Positions 1 through 11,722 of a DNA stretch of 64,000 bases are shown one piece after another (positions within the stretch are counted from its first letter, which is position 1; every line of letters begins with the position of its first letter). The translations under genes were made by a program, and so were the position numbers. The notes beneath the pieces were generated by a model that had not been told where the DNA came from, ran no database searches, and saw nothing but the letters and a program-made list of their open reading frames with translations. The DNA is from Euglena gracilis (Eukaryota; Euglenida; Euglenophyceae; Euglenales), in contig CP154956.1 of the NCBI GenBank assembly GCA_039621445.1, positions 11,407,443-11,471,442 of the forward strand. The letters run 5' to 3'.

Positions 1-765
1 AGTGCACACAGGGGGTGCAACCTTCCTCAAAAAGATGCCTGCACCGGGGACGTTGAGTTACAGGTTGGACAGACTAGGGGGTCCATGCTTCTAACCTGCC
101 CCCCCCCCTCTGAGGAAAACGATCTCCAGACAGCGAGGACAGAGGTAAGAGACAGGTGGCTACGAGGACAGGTCAGCAAGCGCGGAGGCGGGAGACAATT
201 TAGCCAATTGTCTCCCCTGCTGAAACCCTGCACCTCCTTCGATACAACATGTGGATGGAAAAAAATTGACCCCTGGGCGAGTTCTGTGATCCCTTCCCCA
301 TGAAACTGTCCTTCCCAAAAACATTTCCTTTTTTCTGTCTGAAAAGCTTCGAAAAAACACCGAGAACATAATTCGCAGGTTTCTGATCATAAATGTGCGA
401 TAAAAGTGCCTTCTACCATGGAAATATCGCTGAAATAGGTTCAACAACACCTTCTCATCCACTAACCAAAAAACCAAGTTTCCAAATGAATCAAAACAAC
501 CGCTTTCATTTGGAATTTAGGGTTACGGCGGAATTGGTGGGTCAAAGGGGTTCATTATACTCTATTTTCAATCCATCCATCCTTAAACAACAATCCGTCC
601 TCTGATTTCACTTTAGTAGACAATGCGTCACATTGTTCCTGTGGCGGCTTTTGAAAAGAAATTCGCAGCGGCACACCTCATTTCTGTGGCACACCTAAAG
701 CCAAAGCCAGCCACAGCCCAAGGTTGCCAAAGCCCGCCTACCCAACCACGAACGAGAGATGGTCA

Positions 766-830
766 AGCAGAGTTGAGTGATCGACACGCAGAGTTGAATG
801 ATGGTCATGCAGAGTTGAGTGATGGCTCGC
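766..830. repeat. 21-bp tandem repeat, three units
   Basis: Units beginning CAGAGTTGA at 768, 789 and 810. It is divisible by three and open on both strands (AELSDxH or ITQLCxx heptads), but nothing shows that it is translated. Confidence 0.7.
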
Positions 831-866
831 ACCCCACGTTGAGCAGAGGCCGGAGGGGGACCGAAC

Positions 867-997
867 GGGCCAGAGGCGGTTGCCGGCGTGGATGCAGCGG
901 GTGCCGATGGTGTCCCCGACGCCAAAGCGCTGGGCCCCGGACTGGCAGCTGCCGTGGACCACCACGAAGATCGCCGGGGGGCTCGGGGCGGCCAGAG
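867..997 (-). CDS. cNBD exon: F-V-V-V-x-G strand to second Gly turn
   Basis: A 131-bp exon (GTCCAG|CT to CCC|GTTCGG) reads SPPAIFVVVHGSCQSGAQRF and then GVGDTIGTRCIHAGNR. 'ifvVv.Gsc..g...f..Gd.iG' matches the middle of a cNBD. The usual Glu after the second Gly turn is Thr here (GT in place of GE), so nucleotide binding by this repeat may be weakened or lost. Confidence 0.75.
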
Positions 998-1225
998 CTG
1001 GACCAATTTTATTTGGGAGGGGGGGCAAGAAGGCTGAACACAGCACAACACACCACTATGCAATGCAACCCAACACAGCGCAATGAAACACAATACAGAA
1101 CAATGCAGCACAACACCCATCCACCCAACCACAAACAAACATACATACATATGTAAATAGCAATATCAACACCACCCGATCAAACATCTAACAGCACTGT
1201 TGTGATGTGTTGTGGTGCGTTGACG

Positions 1226-1238
1226 GTGTGTGTGTGTG

Positions 1239-1314
<76 letters not shown>

Positions 1315-1332
1315 TGTGTGCGTGTGTGTGTT
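1226..1332. repeat. GT/CT/GT compound microsatellite
   Basis: (GT)n, then about 58 bases of (TC)n, then (TG)n. Confidence 0.95.
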
Positions 1333-1599
1333 GTGAGTGTGATGGTTCAATTTGATGGCTAAATAAGCATGTGTCTTATGTCACGTTTACTTTGTTAAAA
1401 TACGTCACATGTAAAAATTTACACAAGTTTCGAAAATAATTAGAAAATGTTGGGAGGATGGAGTAGAGTTCATGGCGCGAAACATGTGTTGAAAATTCTC
1501 TGGGCCTGGCTTGCGCAGCTGCACAGGTGGCATCCACACTCACAATGGCGGATGGAAATGCAGAAATTCACGGGCACACAGACGGACTTGGGGGGGGGG

Positions 1600-1672
1600 G
1601 TCGCCCCGAGGGCGTGATGCGCGTCCCAGCTTTCAGCAGCGTCACGAAGGGCTCCATCTCCAGGTTTCTTTT
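1600..1672 (-). CDS. cNBD exon candidate: first strand
   Basis: The frame reads NLEMEPFVTLLKAGTRITPS and then GR. It has the right place and form for the 'v....G..I...G' strand expected between the exons at 2002 and 867. A donor is not evident because the segment runs into a G tract, so the limits are approximate. Confidence 0.4.
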
Positions 1673-2001
1673 TGAGTCCCCGGGGTTTCCCCCAACCCTT
1701 GGGAAGACTGGTGTCGCGGAGAGTACCAGGGAAATAAAACGATTCAAGGACAAAGGCGGGGAAGGAGTTGAGCTGAGCTGCGACTCCTGAGAAAACACCA
1801 ATGCTTGTTGGAGTTCAGATACATAGATGCTGGGCAGAGGCGTCCCCTGGGGACTGCCCAAATTCGGGCAATTGCCAAAAAAAATTTCAGGCACTTTATG
1901 CAGAAACCGAAACCCGGGCCTCCAGCCTGGAACCCTACACCCATGCACCCCCGAGGGGGGGGCTTCCGAGTCAAGAAGACAAAGAGAAGCCCATCCATGA
2001 C

Positions 2002-2079
2002 GTGGGGGGCCATCTGGTCCGCCAGCAGCGAGAGGTGGGGCGTTGGGAACTTGGCGAAGAAGGGCAGCGACCGCAGGAA
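2002..2079 (-). CDS. cNBD exon: L-P-F-F-x-x-F helix A
   Basis: A 78-bp phase-0 exon (GCTGCAG|TTC to CAC|GTCATG) reads FLRSLPFFAKFPTPHLSLLA and then DQMAPH. 'lr.lpFFa.f....l..la..m.p..' is the classical cNBD opening helix. Earlier in-frame acceptors (CTTCAG, CCTGCAG) could lengthen it by up to 11 codons. Confidence 0.82.
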
Positions 2080-2324
2080 CTGCAGCGGGGCTCCAGGCGC
2101 CTGCAGGGGTGCTGAAGACAAACAGGGGGGGGGGAAAGGTTCGATGTCAGGGAGGGAGGGAGGGTCGGACTGGTCCAGGAGGGGGAATGCACCTCATACC
2201 GACCCCTCGGGGTAAATGCAAGGTGTACCAAAATGTGCCATGAAAATGCGCGGCGCAAAAAAAAACACGCAACAATATATAAATATAAAAAATATAAATA
2301 AAATATATAATATAATATGATATA

Positions 2325-2415
2325 ATGTGTGTGTGTGTATACACACACATATATATGTATGTGTATATATACATATATGTATATATATGTATATATATGT
2401 ATATATATGTATATA

Positions 2416-2446
<31 letters not shown>

Positions 2447-2450
2447 TATA
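2325..2450. repeat. TA-rich microsatellite
   Basis: GTGTGTATACACACA is followed by TATATATGTA units. Confidence 0.9.
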
Positions 2451-2505
2451 TGGCAGCCATATTCTAAATGCCCCCCCCCGGGAGCCACTTAGAATATGGC
2501 TGCCA
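2451..2505. repeat. 17-bp perfect hairpin in TA repeat
   Basis: TGGCAGCCATATTCTAA (2451-2467) and its exact reverse complement (2489-2505) flank a C/G loop. It sits inside a TA/GTA microsatellite. Confidence 0.85.
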
Positions 2506-2609
2506 TCTATATTATATTATACTATAAAATTATATTATTATCTATATATTATTTTACATTATTTATATGCAATATAACATAAAATATATAAAAATGAAAA
2601 CCTCCTCAC

Positions 2610-2743
2610 CCGAGCGGGGGCCTGCCCGACGGCCGCTCCAGCCCCGCCTCGTACTCCTCGTTGACGCGGCCCTTCGCGGCGAGGAACTCCGCGGGGCGGG
2701 CCAGCATGAAGCCCATCAGCTCCACCTTGTCCAGCCGCCATGC
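2610..2743 (-). CDS. Exon of the cNBD gene, post-domain helix
   Basis: It ends at a strong donor, CGG|GTGAGG. The frame reads AWRLDKVELMGFMLARPAEF, then LAAKGRVNEEYEAGLERPSG. The acceptor is TACAG|GCA (given, phase 0, in frame with 6137-6269) or CGCAG|TA 5 bases upstream. The helical segment has no recognised family of its own. Confidence 0.65.
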
Positions 2744-3347
2744 CTGTACTGCGGCCGCGGCCCCAGCGAGAGAATGGGGGGGGGGGCAGTGGGGGGTGCG
2801 GGCAGGTTTCCCACAAGCGACTTTTGCGTTGACTTTGCAGCAACTGAAATTATGAAGTTTATTGCAGTTTCAAACAAAGGTAACACGCAAACACAGACAC
2901 GCACGCATGCATGCACACGCGCATGCACGCGCGCACCAACACCATGCCAGCTGCGTTTTTCTGGGACATTGTGTGGCTTTTTTTTAAAAAAAAATTGCAT
3001 CTCTGCCCTGGAAAATTATTGCGCCTTGGACGGTGGGGGCATGCTGTATCACTGTTGTATCTAGTTCCTCATATCAATTGTTCCATTAGACGAAGAACTC
3101 AAGCTTAAGCAACTTTCTGAGAATATGCTGCTTCACAGGCATGCGGTAAAGATTTGGGCATGCAAACTATCGGCTGGATGGGGTATATCATTGTTTGAAG
3201 GTCCATTATTTTTTGGGATTTATATTTTAAAAGATGTCTTGAAAATGTAGTTCTTGCAAATAATAAAGCAGTTTTGGTAAAATAAATGGAGAATTTTACA
3301 ACTCAATTTTTGAAAATAATGTATTTATTTTTAGATATTATATAACA

Positions 3348-3670
<323 letters not shown>

Positions 3671-4234
3671 TCCTTTGGGTGCACCAGAGCGGGAATGAGA
3701 ATTAGGAATCCTCAATTGGCCCAAATGAAGGGGGAGGCCAGGTCTGCGGGTGTCGTCACCGCGCGAACTTCGTAGAACTGCTTCTCCGGAAAGATACAGG
3801 ATCGACGGGTGGGCTGTGACAGATGTCCATCGCCTGAACAACCCCTGAAACTACCCAGCCCAGCTCGGGACCCCCCCGACAAGGTTGGGTTTTGTTTTTG
3901 TATTTTTGGGGGGGGTCCCAAAATCGGCCCAAAAATCTTGGGGGGGGTACCCAAAAATCAAATTTTTGGGTCTCCATTGATGATGAGAGAAAAACACAGG
4001 AAACAATGGTCGACATCCGCAAAGTCACAAAGGGGCTGTCGCTCAGAGTTGTCCTGAACACTACCCGCCTGCTTGAAACGCTTTCTGGCGATTTTTTTTT
4101 TTCAATAGTCAGACCATCCCCCACCCAGTTAGTCCAGTTAGTTTAGTTAGTACAATTTTGGATCCTCAAATTTTTTGGGGCCACAAGGCCTTTCAAAATG
4201 CCACAAAATGCAATTTTGTGTTCGAGACATGTAA

Positions 4235-4600
4235 ACCCGCCCAAATAATACCCCCTAGGGCAATATTTTTTCGCGCGAAGTCCCGGCCCAATGGGGGGGG
4301 GGGGATTATTTCCCAAAAAATTTCGAAATTTTTCGAAGTTCCGTAGGAGCAAAAATAGCGCCAAAACCCCCCTTTGGGGTCATTTTTTGTACTTTCTCAT
4401 GAAATTTAGCATTCTTTGGAGGCCAGGTGATTCAGAAAAATCGATTTTTTTTTCGTAATTTGTTGTCAGAGATTGTGGTTTTTACCTACATTTTGAGGTC
4501 AAAAATCCGGGCTTTCGGCCCGAAACTGGGGGGGGGGTATTATTTCGGTGGCCGAAATTGGACCCCGAGGGGGGGGGGGATTATTTTGGGGGAGGGTTTA
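4235..4600. repeat. Diverged family G relative
   Basis: ATTATTT/AATAATA motifs alternate with G runs. The GGCCGAAATTGGACCCCGAG core parallels the CGAAATCGGCCCCCGAG core of the other two copies. Confidence 0.5.
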
Positions 4601-4800
4601 CAATGGTCACACCCCCCAAACAGAGGCCACAATTCTGGAGGGCATCATTTTTCCTCCGAAAATAATAGTCTGGATTCCAACGATCACCCCTATCAGAATC
4701 CACAATTTTGTTGTACCATTCCTTCCCCCCCCCCCCCGGTGCACAAACACCGGCCTCGTATAAGCACTGTCCCCCCCCCGGTGTGCTTCCATCCTTTTGG

Positions 4801-4862
4801 ACGTGTTGGACAGGAATCCTGCTTTGCACGCGGGGGGTCGGTGGTTCGATTCTGGCTGCAGC
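4801..4862 (+). other. tRNA-Ala-like fragment (possible SINE head or pseudogene)
   Basis: CCTGCTTTGCACGCGGG looks like an anticodon arm with a TGC (Ala) anticodon, and GGTCGGTGGTTCGATTC matches a variable loop plus B-box. The T stem does not pair and no proper D arm is present, so it is not a functional tRNA gene. Confidence 0.4.
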
Positions 4863-5629
4863 CCCAGGGATTATTTAAGGCCGCACCCCCGGAAGAGAGG
4901 GGGGGGGGTGGGGGGGGTCCGGCTGGACCCCCCGGGGGCCCAGAGGGGGGTGAGATTTACTTTTTGGCGCCGCAGGCGCAGAAAATTTTGAAAAATGGCG
5001 ATTCTTAGCCAAAATCGGCCTTTTTTTTTAGGTGGTTAGGGGTTAGAGGTTAAATTTTTAAAAGAGGGGGTCCCAAAAATACAAATTTTGGGTGTTTTTG
5101 GGGGGGGGTACCCAAAAAACAAAATTTTGGGGGGGGGGGACCCAAAACCCAAAATTTTTGTTCGGTTTTGCCGCCTCCCAGGGAGGGCCCCAGAGGGGGA
5201 TCCCCAAAAAAATCTTCCAAAAAAATTTCCGGCGCTTCGCCACCAGAACCCATACCTGAGCCTCTGGCCTGGGAACACCTCCCCGGGGTTCTTCTAAAAG
5301 GAAGCTTACTGCCCCCAACACCTGAGAAAACTGTCACCCAAAAGGCCGGCCAGAGCCAGAGACCCTGAAAGCTTCTATGCCAGGATTCTGACAGGCTCTG
5401 GGGCAGGCATAAGGAAATAGTTGATGCAGACCTCTAAGTTAGGGGGGGGGGCATTCACGGTATGGCCAGAGATGAAGAAGGTGGCGTTGTGTTCTCTCTC
5501 TGGGCTCACACCTGTCTCCGCATCGCCAACCTGCCTTTCAACATGGAGGCCTGATGACTCAGGCCCCCCCCCCTGTCCACACCAGCAAAAAAGAGTCAGG
5601 TCAGCAAAAAAATGGGCACAGATGGGGGG

Positions 5630-5960
5630 TATGTGGCCATTCTGTGCTTTTTTGGCATTTTTGGCCACTTTTGGCCACTCTTGGCCATTTTGGGCCATTT
5701 TTTACCATTTTTGACCTTTTTTTTTGGCCAACTGTAAACAACTTTCTGCCTGCCATAGCCACATTCTCGCACATTTACATCAATTTTAATCATTCTGGGT
5801 AATTTGGAAACGTTTTTTTGATTTATTGGCCTTTTTTTTTTTCGCGCCATTTTGGGCCATTTCCAACCAAATTACGATAATCATCCCAACAAATTACAAA
5901 AAAAAAAACTTCTCTGAAACGCAAATGCAAAAAGGAGAAATTAAATCACACTCTTCCCGC
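5630..5960. repeat. Family F repeat with TTTTGGCCA array
   Basis: An array of TTTTTGGCCA-like units is followed by TTACATCAATTTTAATC and a segment ending AAGGAGAAATTAAATCA. The same order recurs at 20285-20592. A reverse-complement relative (GAGAAGG...GGGATGACCACCATAAAAT) lies at 39085-39205. Confidence 0.65.
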
Positions 5961-6136
5961 AATTATTGGACCAACATCGCATACAAAAAGAACGCATCTG
6001 GCCGAGGGGGTGGTCGTTGGACAAGCCCGATCGTTGGACAAGGGGGGCGTGAGATACTTGCCCAAACCAAAACCAGCCCCCCCCCCCCGCTCGACCCAAC
6101 GTGGGTCAGCGTTGCCCAGCGCGGCCCACGGCGCAC

Positions 6137-6269
6137 CCCGAGCTGCTGCCCGGCGCCCTTCAGCACGGTGGAGATGGGCCGCCCGGCCTCCGACAGGCGG
6201 GTGCACTCGCACCAGCCCTTGCAGACGAAGTACAGCCCCGTGCCCGCCGCCCCGGCGTGCAGGATGACG
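6137..6269 (-). CDS. cNBD exon: G-L-Y-F-V core of a cyclic-nucleotide-binding domain
   Basis: A 133-bp exon (GCCACAG|C to CTCGGG|GTGCGC) reads VILHAGAAGTGLYFVCKGWC, then ECTRLSEAGRPISTVLKGAG, then QQLG. 'tGLYFVckG.cE......pi..l..G..lG' is unmistakable cNBD sequence. The exon before it (6829) and the one after it (2610) both join in frame. Confidence 0.88.
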
Positions 6270-6828
6270 CTGTGGCGGCCGCGTCCTCCTGGATGGGCCG
6301 GGCCGGGGGCCGGAACAAGGATGCCAGCCACAATTGGAGGTAACAGACTCCAGAGGGGAGTTCGGGGGGATGCTCTGCCTCATTTGAGGAAAAAATGCTC
6401 AAGAATACCGCGCAAAAAGAGCAAAAATGTTCGAATCTCCCAAAGATGCGCTAAAATTAAAAAATGTCGGACTAAAAAAAGGCGGGCAAATAAAATTTCT
6501 GATGGAAAAGGTGCAAAAACAAGCTGAAAAAACTCAATGAAAAACATGTGACATCGTGCAAAACTGTAAAAAAAACCATATCAGAAAAATACTGAAAAAA
6601 GGTTCAAAAGTGGCAAGCAGTGGTGAAAAAAAATGCCAGAAATGGTGAGCAAGGCAAAAATTCCCTGTCGTTGGACAAAAAAAGTGGACAGTGGAAAGCC
6701 AAAAAACGCAAGCAAGGTCAAGTGATGCACACATGGGTATTAGCAGATTGGTGATTGGTTCAGGTGGCAGACGACAGAAGCGGCAGCAGCGAAAAAAAAA
6801 AGCCATGCCAGGAGGACGGGCGGGAAAC

Positions 6829-6910
6829 AACATGGGCTCCAGCTTTTTGACCAACTCCTCCAGTACGGAGAGCTCCCAGCCCCGGAAAAGCACTGCCGGC
6901 AGTCGCTCCT
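6829..6910 (-). CDS. cNBD exon: C-helix/N-helix boundary
   Basis: An 82-bp exon (TTCACAG|AG to ATGTT|GTTTCC) reads EERLPAVLFRGWELSVLEEL and then VKKLEPM. It joins in frame with 6137-6269 to give 'VLEELVKKLEPMFVILHAG'. That is the helix A to first-strand transition of a cNBD. Confidence 0.75.
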
Positions 6911-7751
6911 CTGTGAATGAATAGCCAGTGAGACTGCGCATGCAAAAAAAGAACGTCGAAATGGGACCGGGCGTCTTTTTAAGGGTCCCCTACACAGCCA
7001 GGCTAAGGAACCCCCCCCAAAAAAACGGCCTGTCTAAGGCCATTCCCCAGAAAAATTTTGTGCTTTACGCCGAAACCCAGACCTAGGCCTCTGCCCCCCC
7101 CCCCCTGCGTGCCCGGGGGTCCGGCCCAGACCCACCCACCCACCCCTCTCCCCGGGGGTCTTTTGACAAAAATAGAAGCCGGAATGAAACTCTGGGATGA
7201 AGCACCGGAATTACACAGATTTTGCGGCACAAAAGGCATGGGTGCTGCCATTTGGATGGAACATAAAAATGTATCTAATAACCAATTATTAATATTGCAA
7301 AAAAATACAAAAAAGAAGATAATTTAATACATCAATTTGAACATTTTATAGATATTTCATTTTTAGTGACGTTATCATTCCCATTATTTATACTATTGTA
7401 CATAAAATTGAATGATTTTTTTTCTTTATTAAACACATCATTGGCATTCATTTCACCTAAAAAAATGTAACCAAAATCAAATGCAGTGCCACATTTGCAT
7501 ACATACACTGGGACACTGGGGAGTGGCTCATGAGCAGAGCACAAGAGCGGCCCCCCATTTTCAAATTAGAAAATATCCCCAAAATCGCCCCCCCCCCCCA
7601 AGCAGACAGATTTGTGTTGCTTACTGGGAGAGGTGTAGTTCAGAGCAGGTTGGGAGAAGCAGACCAACACCAACAACCAGCCTTTTCAAAGCCACAGCGA
7701 AGGCTTGTGGGGAGGGACCGGGCGTGGACTCCAGCTGCGATGGCCGGACCT

Positions 7752-7832
7752 GGCAGCAGGGCCCTCCACAGGTGCGGTGGCCGAAGAACCGCTGGCGCCG
7801 ACCATGCCCGGAGCCAGCAGAGTGGGGGGGAG
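7752..7832 (-). CDS. Weak exon candidate between cNBD exons
   Basis: A GC-rich segment between CCTTCAG and CCAG|GTCCGG is open in more than one frame (VSPPLCWLRAWSAPAV or RFFGHRTCGGPCCQ). Position suggests an exon of the cNBD gene, but neither frame gives a recognisable motif. The limits are approximate. Confidence 0.25.
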
Positions 7833-8039
7833 ACCTGAAGGAGCAGCAGCCTCCCAGGCACTACCTCGGGAAATGACCAACGAGCACGAGCATGCCGCAA
7901 TGCCATCATCGCTACTTGCGTTGAAGGAAGACGGTGCGGGTTGCCGATCCCGGAATCCAACAATTTTTTTAAAAAATAATGTTATAAAAATAGAACATAA
8001 TACAACTAAACAAAAAATATAATTATAGATACCTCCCCC

Positions 8040-8148
8040 CCCCCTTGTCCAACGACCACTAATGTTCGTCTCTGACCGGGGGGGCGGTCGCTAAAATGGC
8101 CAATGTTCGTCTCCGACCAAGGGGGGTGGTCGTTAGACAAGCAGGGTG
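8040..8148. repeat. Family E repeat (TTGTCCAACGACC)
   Basis: TTGTCCAACGACCACTAATG opens and GGTCGTTAGACAAG closes an inverted structure containing GTCTCTGACCGGGGG. Related copies or halves lie at about 5970-6055, 8555-8612, 11280-11440, 17300-17420, 20205-20262, 43755-43815, 51228-51325, 51545-51580 and 60040-60140. Confidence 0.7.
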
Positions 8149-8184
8149 GACCCCAAGTCGGAGGAAAATTTACCATAGATGGGG

Positions 8185-8560
8185 GTATATGGCCATTTTT
8201 GGGCTGTTTTTGGCCATTTATGCTATTTCTTGACTACGGTTGGCCACTTTTGGCCATTTTTGGACATTTTAGGGGCACTTTTGGGAATTTTTAGGCATTT
8301 TTGACCGCTTTTCGCCATGTTTGGTCGCCTTTGGCCACTTTTGGCCACTGTTGGCCACACTTTGGCCCCCTTTGCCCATTTTTGGCCACTTTAGGCTGTT
8401 TTTGGTTACTTTTGGCCATTTTTGCCTTATTTTTGCTATTTTTGGCAACTTTTTGGGCACTTTTGGCCATCCTTTGGCCATTTTAAGCCATTTTGGGCTG
8501 GGCTATTTTTGACTGTTTTTAGCCAACTTTTAGCAATTTTGGCCGAACCAACATCGTATA
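8185..8560. repeat. TTTTGGCCA tandem array
   Basis: About 30 degenerate units of TTTTTGGCCA[C/T] lie between two family E fragments. Open frames through it (e.g. FGHFWPLLATLW) are a by-product of the repeat. Confidence 0.75.
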
Positions 8561-8651
8561 CAAAAAGATCGTCTCTGACCGGGGGGGGGTGGTCGTTGGA
8601 CAGGGGGGGGGGGAGATACAATAATCATAAAATAAAATAAAAAAACGTCAC

Positions 8652-8722
8652 GGAAAAGGAGTGCCCTGCGCGGTAGATTTTGGACATGTTGGCCTCGAAC
8701 TGCTGGCTGATCTCCCGGTACA
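8652..8722 (-). CDS. Exon of the cNBD gene, connecting helix
   Basis: A 71-bp exon (CGGCAG|TG to TCC|GTGACG) reads YREISQQFEANMSKIYRAGH and then SFS. It continues 9166-9218 in frame. The polar helix resembles the linker helices that join cNBDs. Confidence 0.65.
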
Positions 8723-9165
8723 CTGCCGGTGGGGCTGGGGTGGTGCAGGAGAGGGCTGGGGCCCGGCGACGGGGAAAAGAAGGGAGGTCAGAAAGGCCAG
8801 ACCCAGAGGTGCTGATTGTTACCCCCCCCCCCGGAAAAACCAGAAAACATTTGTGATTGTCAGACCTAGAAGAGGGGGGGGGAATCCGGCGCTCAGGGCC
8901 AAAACAGGAACTTCTGGGGGGGGGGGTTGGTGAACTTGCGGGCATTTTGGGCGGAAACAATTCACGACGTATCACCAAATCAAGCTTCTTACAAAAAACA
9001 AAAACAAAACGTATAATGACTGAGATGGGCACAAACCAGAGGTGGTTCTTAGACGGGGGGGGGGGGGGATTGGAGTCGGCATCCGCCCACACACCTGAGG
9101 GTGGACTATTTCAGGTTGACGAAATTATCGGCTTTTGGTGCCAGAGGCTTGAGGTTGAAGCCGAC

Positions 9166-9218
9166 CCGCACGCGTCCCGGGCGGCAGGCGGCGGAGGTGG
9201 TACACGAACAGCTCCTTG
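9166..9218 (-). CDS. Exon of the cNBD gene, linker strand
   Basis: A 53-bp exon (GCTGCAG|C to GCGG|GTCGGC) reads KELFVYHLRRLPPGTRA. Its end phase joins in frame to 8652-8722. It fits a strand and loop between domain repeats. Confidence 0.6.
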
Positions 9219-9478
9219 CTGCAGCTCCAGGCGAGAACACGGCCGTGGCCACACCATTGCTTACTGACAGGCTCCCCTCCCCGGGGGAGGGGGGGGGTTC
9301 TTTCAAAAAACCAGTCAGTCACGCCAGAGGGGGTGGAGGGTCGGGTAACCGAGGTCGGGTCGGGGTCACTGGGGTCGGGGTTACCGCAGCACACTGGGCC
9401 AGAGGCAAAATTCGCACCAATCAAACACGGACGGAAGAAGCGCAAACACCCCCGAGGGTCGGCCGCCCGCCAAGCAAC

Positions 9479-9553
9479 GGGGTGGCTCTGGCCCACCACG
9501 GTGCCCGCGCGTGGCTCGTCAGCGAACACGCCGTACTCCCCGACAGGGCGGTC
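9479..9553 (-). CDS. cNBD exon: phosphate-binding cassette
   Basis: A 75-bp phase-0 exon (GTCAAG|GAC to CCC|GTTGCT) reads DRPVGEYGVFADEPRAGTVV and then GQSHP. The G-E-x(8,9)-P-R-A-x-T pattern is the cNBD phosphate-binding cassette, with the Arg that contacts the cyclic phosphate and the Glu for the ribose. Both key residues are present, so this copy could bind nucleotide. Confidence 0.82.
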
Positions 9554-9849
9554 CTTGACGAGAAAAAAAAAACTTCCCGCCCCAGCAAAACTGGGCAAAA
9601 AAGTGGCTTCGGGGGGGGGGGAGTGCTTTTGGGCATCCATGGACCATCGCCCATCCACCCAGAACGTCAAAAAATGCGTTTTTCGACTTTCTTATTTCGG
9701 AATCCGTTCAAGTTTCGACTTTTTTTTCGACTTTCTGATTTCGGAACCCGTTCAAGTCCTGGATTGGCTGTTGGCCGTCCCTTGCGCCTAAGGGCGATCC
9801 CCAAGGGGCGGTCCTTTAGGTGAAAAAAAGCTTCCTGTCCCTTCGGGAC

Positions 9850-9923
9850 CGCCCTGCTCCCCGAAGTATGCGACGGGCTGCAGCGTGGCCACCACGCGGG
9901 GGCAGCGGAGTGTGGGGGTAGGA
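9850..9923 (-). CDS. cNBD exon: L-x-P-x-x-Y-F-G-E
   Basis: A 74-bp exon (GGCCAG|T to GGCG|GTCCCG) reads CPRVVATLQPVAYFGEQG. 'atL.p.ayFGEqg' is the strand leading into the phosphate-binding cassette of a cNBD, where the Glu contacts the ribose of the cyclic nucleotide. Confidence 0.75.
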
Positions 9924-10131
9924 CTGGCCCAGGGGGTAAGACACACCAGGACCCAGGGAATGGAGTGCTATCTGGACCGGGGTCGTGGGTACACCGCGTC
10001 TGGAACAGCCGTACGGGGGGCACACCCTGTGGTCAACACGCCGGGGGGGGGTGATTCCCACCTAAGCAGTGGCCTTTATAAACTTGACGACCCAATCCAA
10101 AAAAAAAAACGACCCAAATGAACATAGGGTG

Positions 10132-10632
10132 CAGGGGGGGGAAATTGATATCGGAGGCCTAAGGAAAAATTGCGGAAAAATTGCGGAAAAATTACGGAAA
10201 TTGCGGAAAAATTGCGGAAAAATTGATATCGGGTATACACATTTCTGCTTGGGGGGACTTAGAAAATTTTCAATTGTGAGGTTCAGAACACCGCAACACC
10301 CACGTCGATGCAGGCGAGCACAAATCAACACGCTTGATGTTCTTTGCACCCAATCCTGTGACCAGTGGTGCACCTGTGAGAAAAATTGGTAAACTAGGGG
10401 GGGAACAACAAAACACAATAGCACACCTGTTGATCCATTTGAAGAATGGCTTGAACTCATTGCATCTTCCATCTTCGGTGGTGGGGAAAAAATTCTTCAA
10501 AAAAATGCAAAAAAATTGCGGAAAAATTGCGGAAATTGCGGAAAAATTGCGGAAAATTGCGGAAAATTGCGGAAATTGCGGAAAATTGCGGAAATTGCGG
10601 AAAAATTGCGGATATCAATTCCCCCCCCCCTG
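10132..10632. mobile_element. Element family L (copy 1) with internal AAATTGCGG array
   Basis: The ends CAGGGGGGGGAAATTGATAT and ATATCAATTCCCCCCCCCCT are inverted. The flanking TAGGGTG occurs directly next to both ends (10125-10131, 10633-10639). Each end leads into a tandem array of AAATTGCGGA-type units (10166-10229 and 10505-10612) surrounding a unique middle of about 270 bp. Confidence 0.75.
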
Positions 10633-10842
10633 TAGGGTGACCTTTTTTAATGATTCTTTTTGGCAAGGCCGTCAAAAACCTTAATGATCAAACACACATC
10701 GTAGCCGACACGTAAGAATTTCTTCTGTTGCGTAACTTCGCATTCCCAATTTATACTGCACCTTTCGAAACAAAAGCCTTGGGCCATCGGGGCAAGGCTG
10801 TGCCGAGCATGGTGGTGGGGCTGCCCGCGCCCCGCTGGCTAC

Positions 10843-10902
10843 CCGGCGGATATGCTGCGCGACTTGGAGCGGCTGCCCGACTGCCTCAACGAAGGCGGGG
10901 CA
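10843..10902 (-). CDS. Exon, possible cNBD N-terminal helix
   Basis: A 60-bp phase-0 exon (CTTCTGAG to CGG|GTAGCC) reads CPAFVEAVGQPLQVAQHIRR. It resembles the 'c..Fl..v...l' helix that opens cNBDs. A long open frame on the opposite strand (DMLRDLERLPDCLNE) is taken as its antisense shadow. Confidence 0.5.
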
Positions 10903-11722
10903 CTCAGAAGAGCGGGCAGAGCTCCCCCCCCCCCAGGGGAGGTCGGCTTCAATTTTGACAAAATTTGTAGTAAATTATTGACGCGTTAAACATTCTATAA
11001 AAGGGAATATATATATAAAAAATATATTTTTAAAAAATTGTATAAAAACTTTGAAGCCAGTGAAGCCCCCTGTTCGGGTGCACAGGGTGCGCACATTATT
11101 GGATTGTAGTTCGGACCCCACTTATTTGGCGCTTCCCGAAAGCGGTTCACTGAAAAGTGGCATTTTTGGGGGTGTACACTTCTTTTTGGGCTTCAATACT
11201 TGACTTCTTGGCCCTCGGGGGTGTGACACCCCACGCTTAAATGGGGGTACCCACCACTATTCACTCCCCCCCTCCCCTTACTCAACTACCGGTTATCTGT
11301 CCTCCAACCCAGGTGGACAAAGTGTTTCTATTTCGGTGCAAAAAAAAACACTTCACGGGCTGGCCAAACCTCCAAAAAGGTCTCCTCTGACCGGGAGGGG
11401 GGTTGTCACACATTAGGGGTCATTGGACATGGGGGGTGGGAACCACGACTGTCTGCCCTCCCCACAGGAAGCTAGCTGCCACACGACAAGTCACGCCGGG
11501 GTTCACCGAATCTATGTTTAAGTCTAGCTGAGCATCCCAGAGCTGTCCCCAAGGCAAGCGCTGCAAAAAGCAACACAGCAACGCCAGCAACGCTCAAACT
11601 TTATTTTTTAAGGACCAAGGGGAGGGGGGGGGGCATCTGGACACTTTGGGGGGAAGGCGATTGAGGGTGCAAAAATTCGGCGAAGCGCACTCCTGGGGGG
11701 TCATATTTTTTTTGGCGTTGAC

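Noticed and set aside
4801-4862. Functional tRNA-Ala gene
   Set aside because: The B-box and anticodon arm look right, but the T stem does not pair and the D arm and acceptor stem are missing.
10800-10925. Plus-strand exon reading DMLRDLERLPDCLNEGG
   Set aside because: It overlaps a minus-strand segment with consistent splice signals and cNBD-like sequence; all neighbouring exons are on the minus strand, so it is taken as an antisense shadow.
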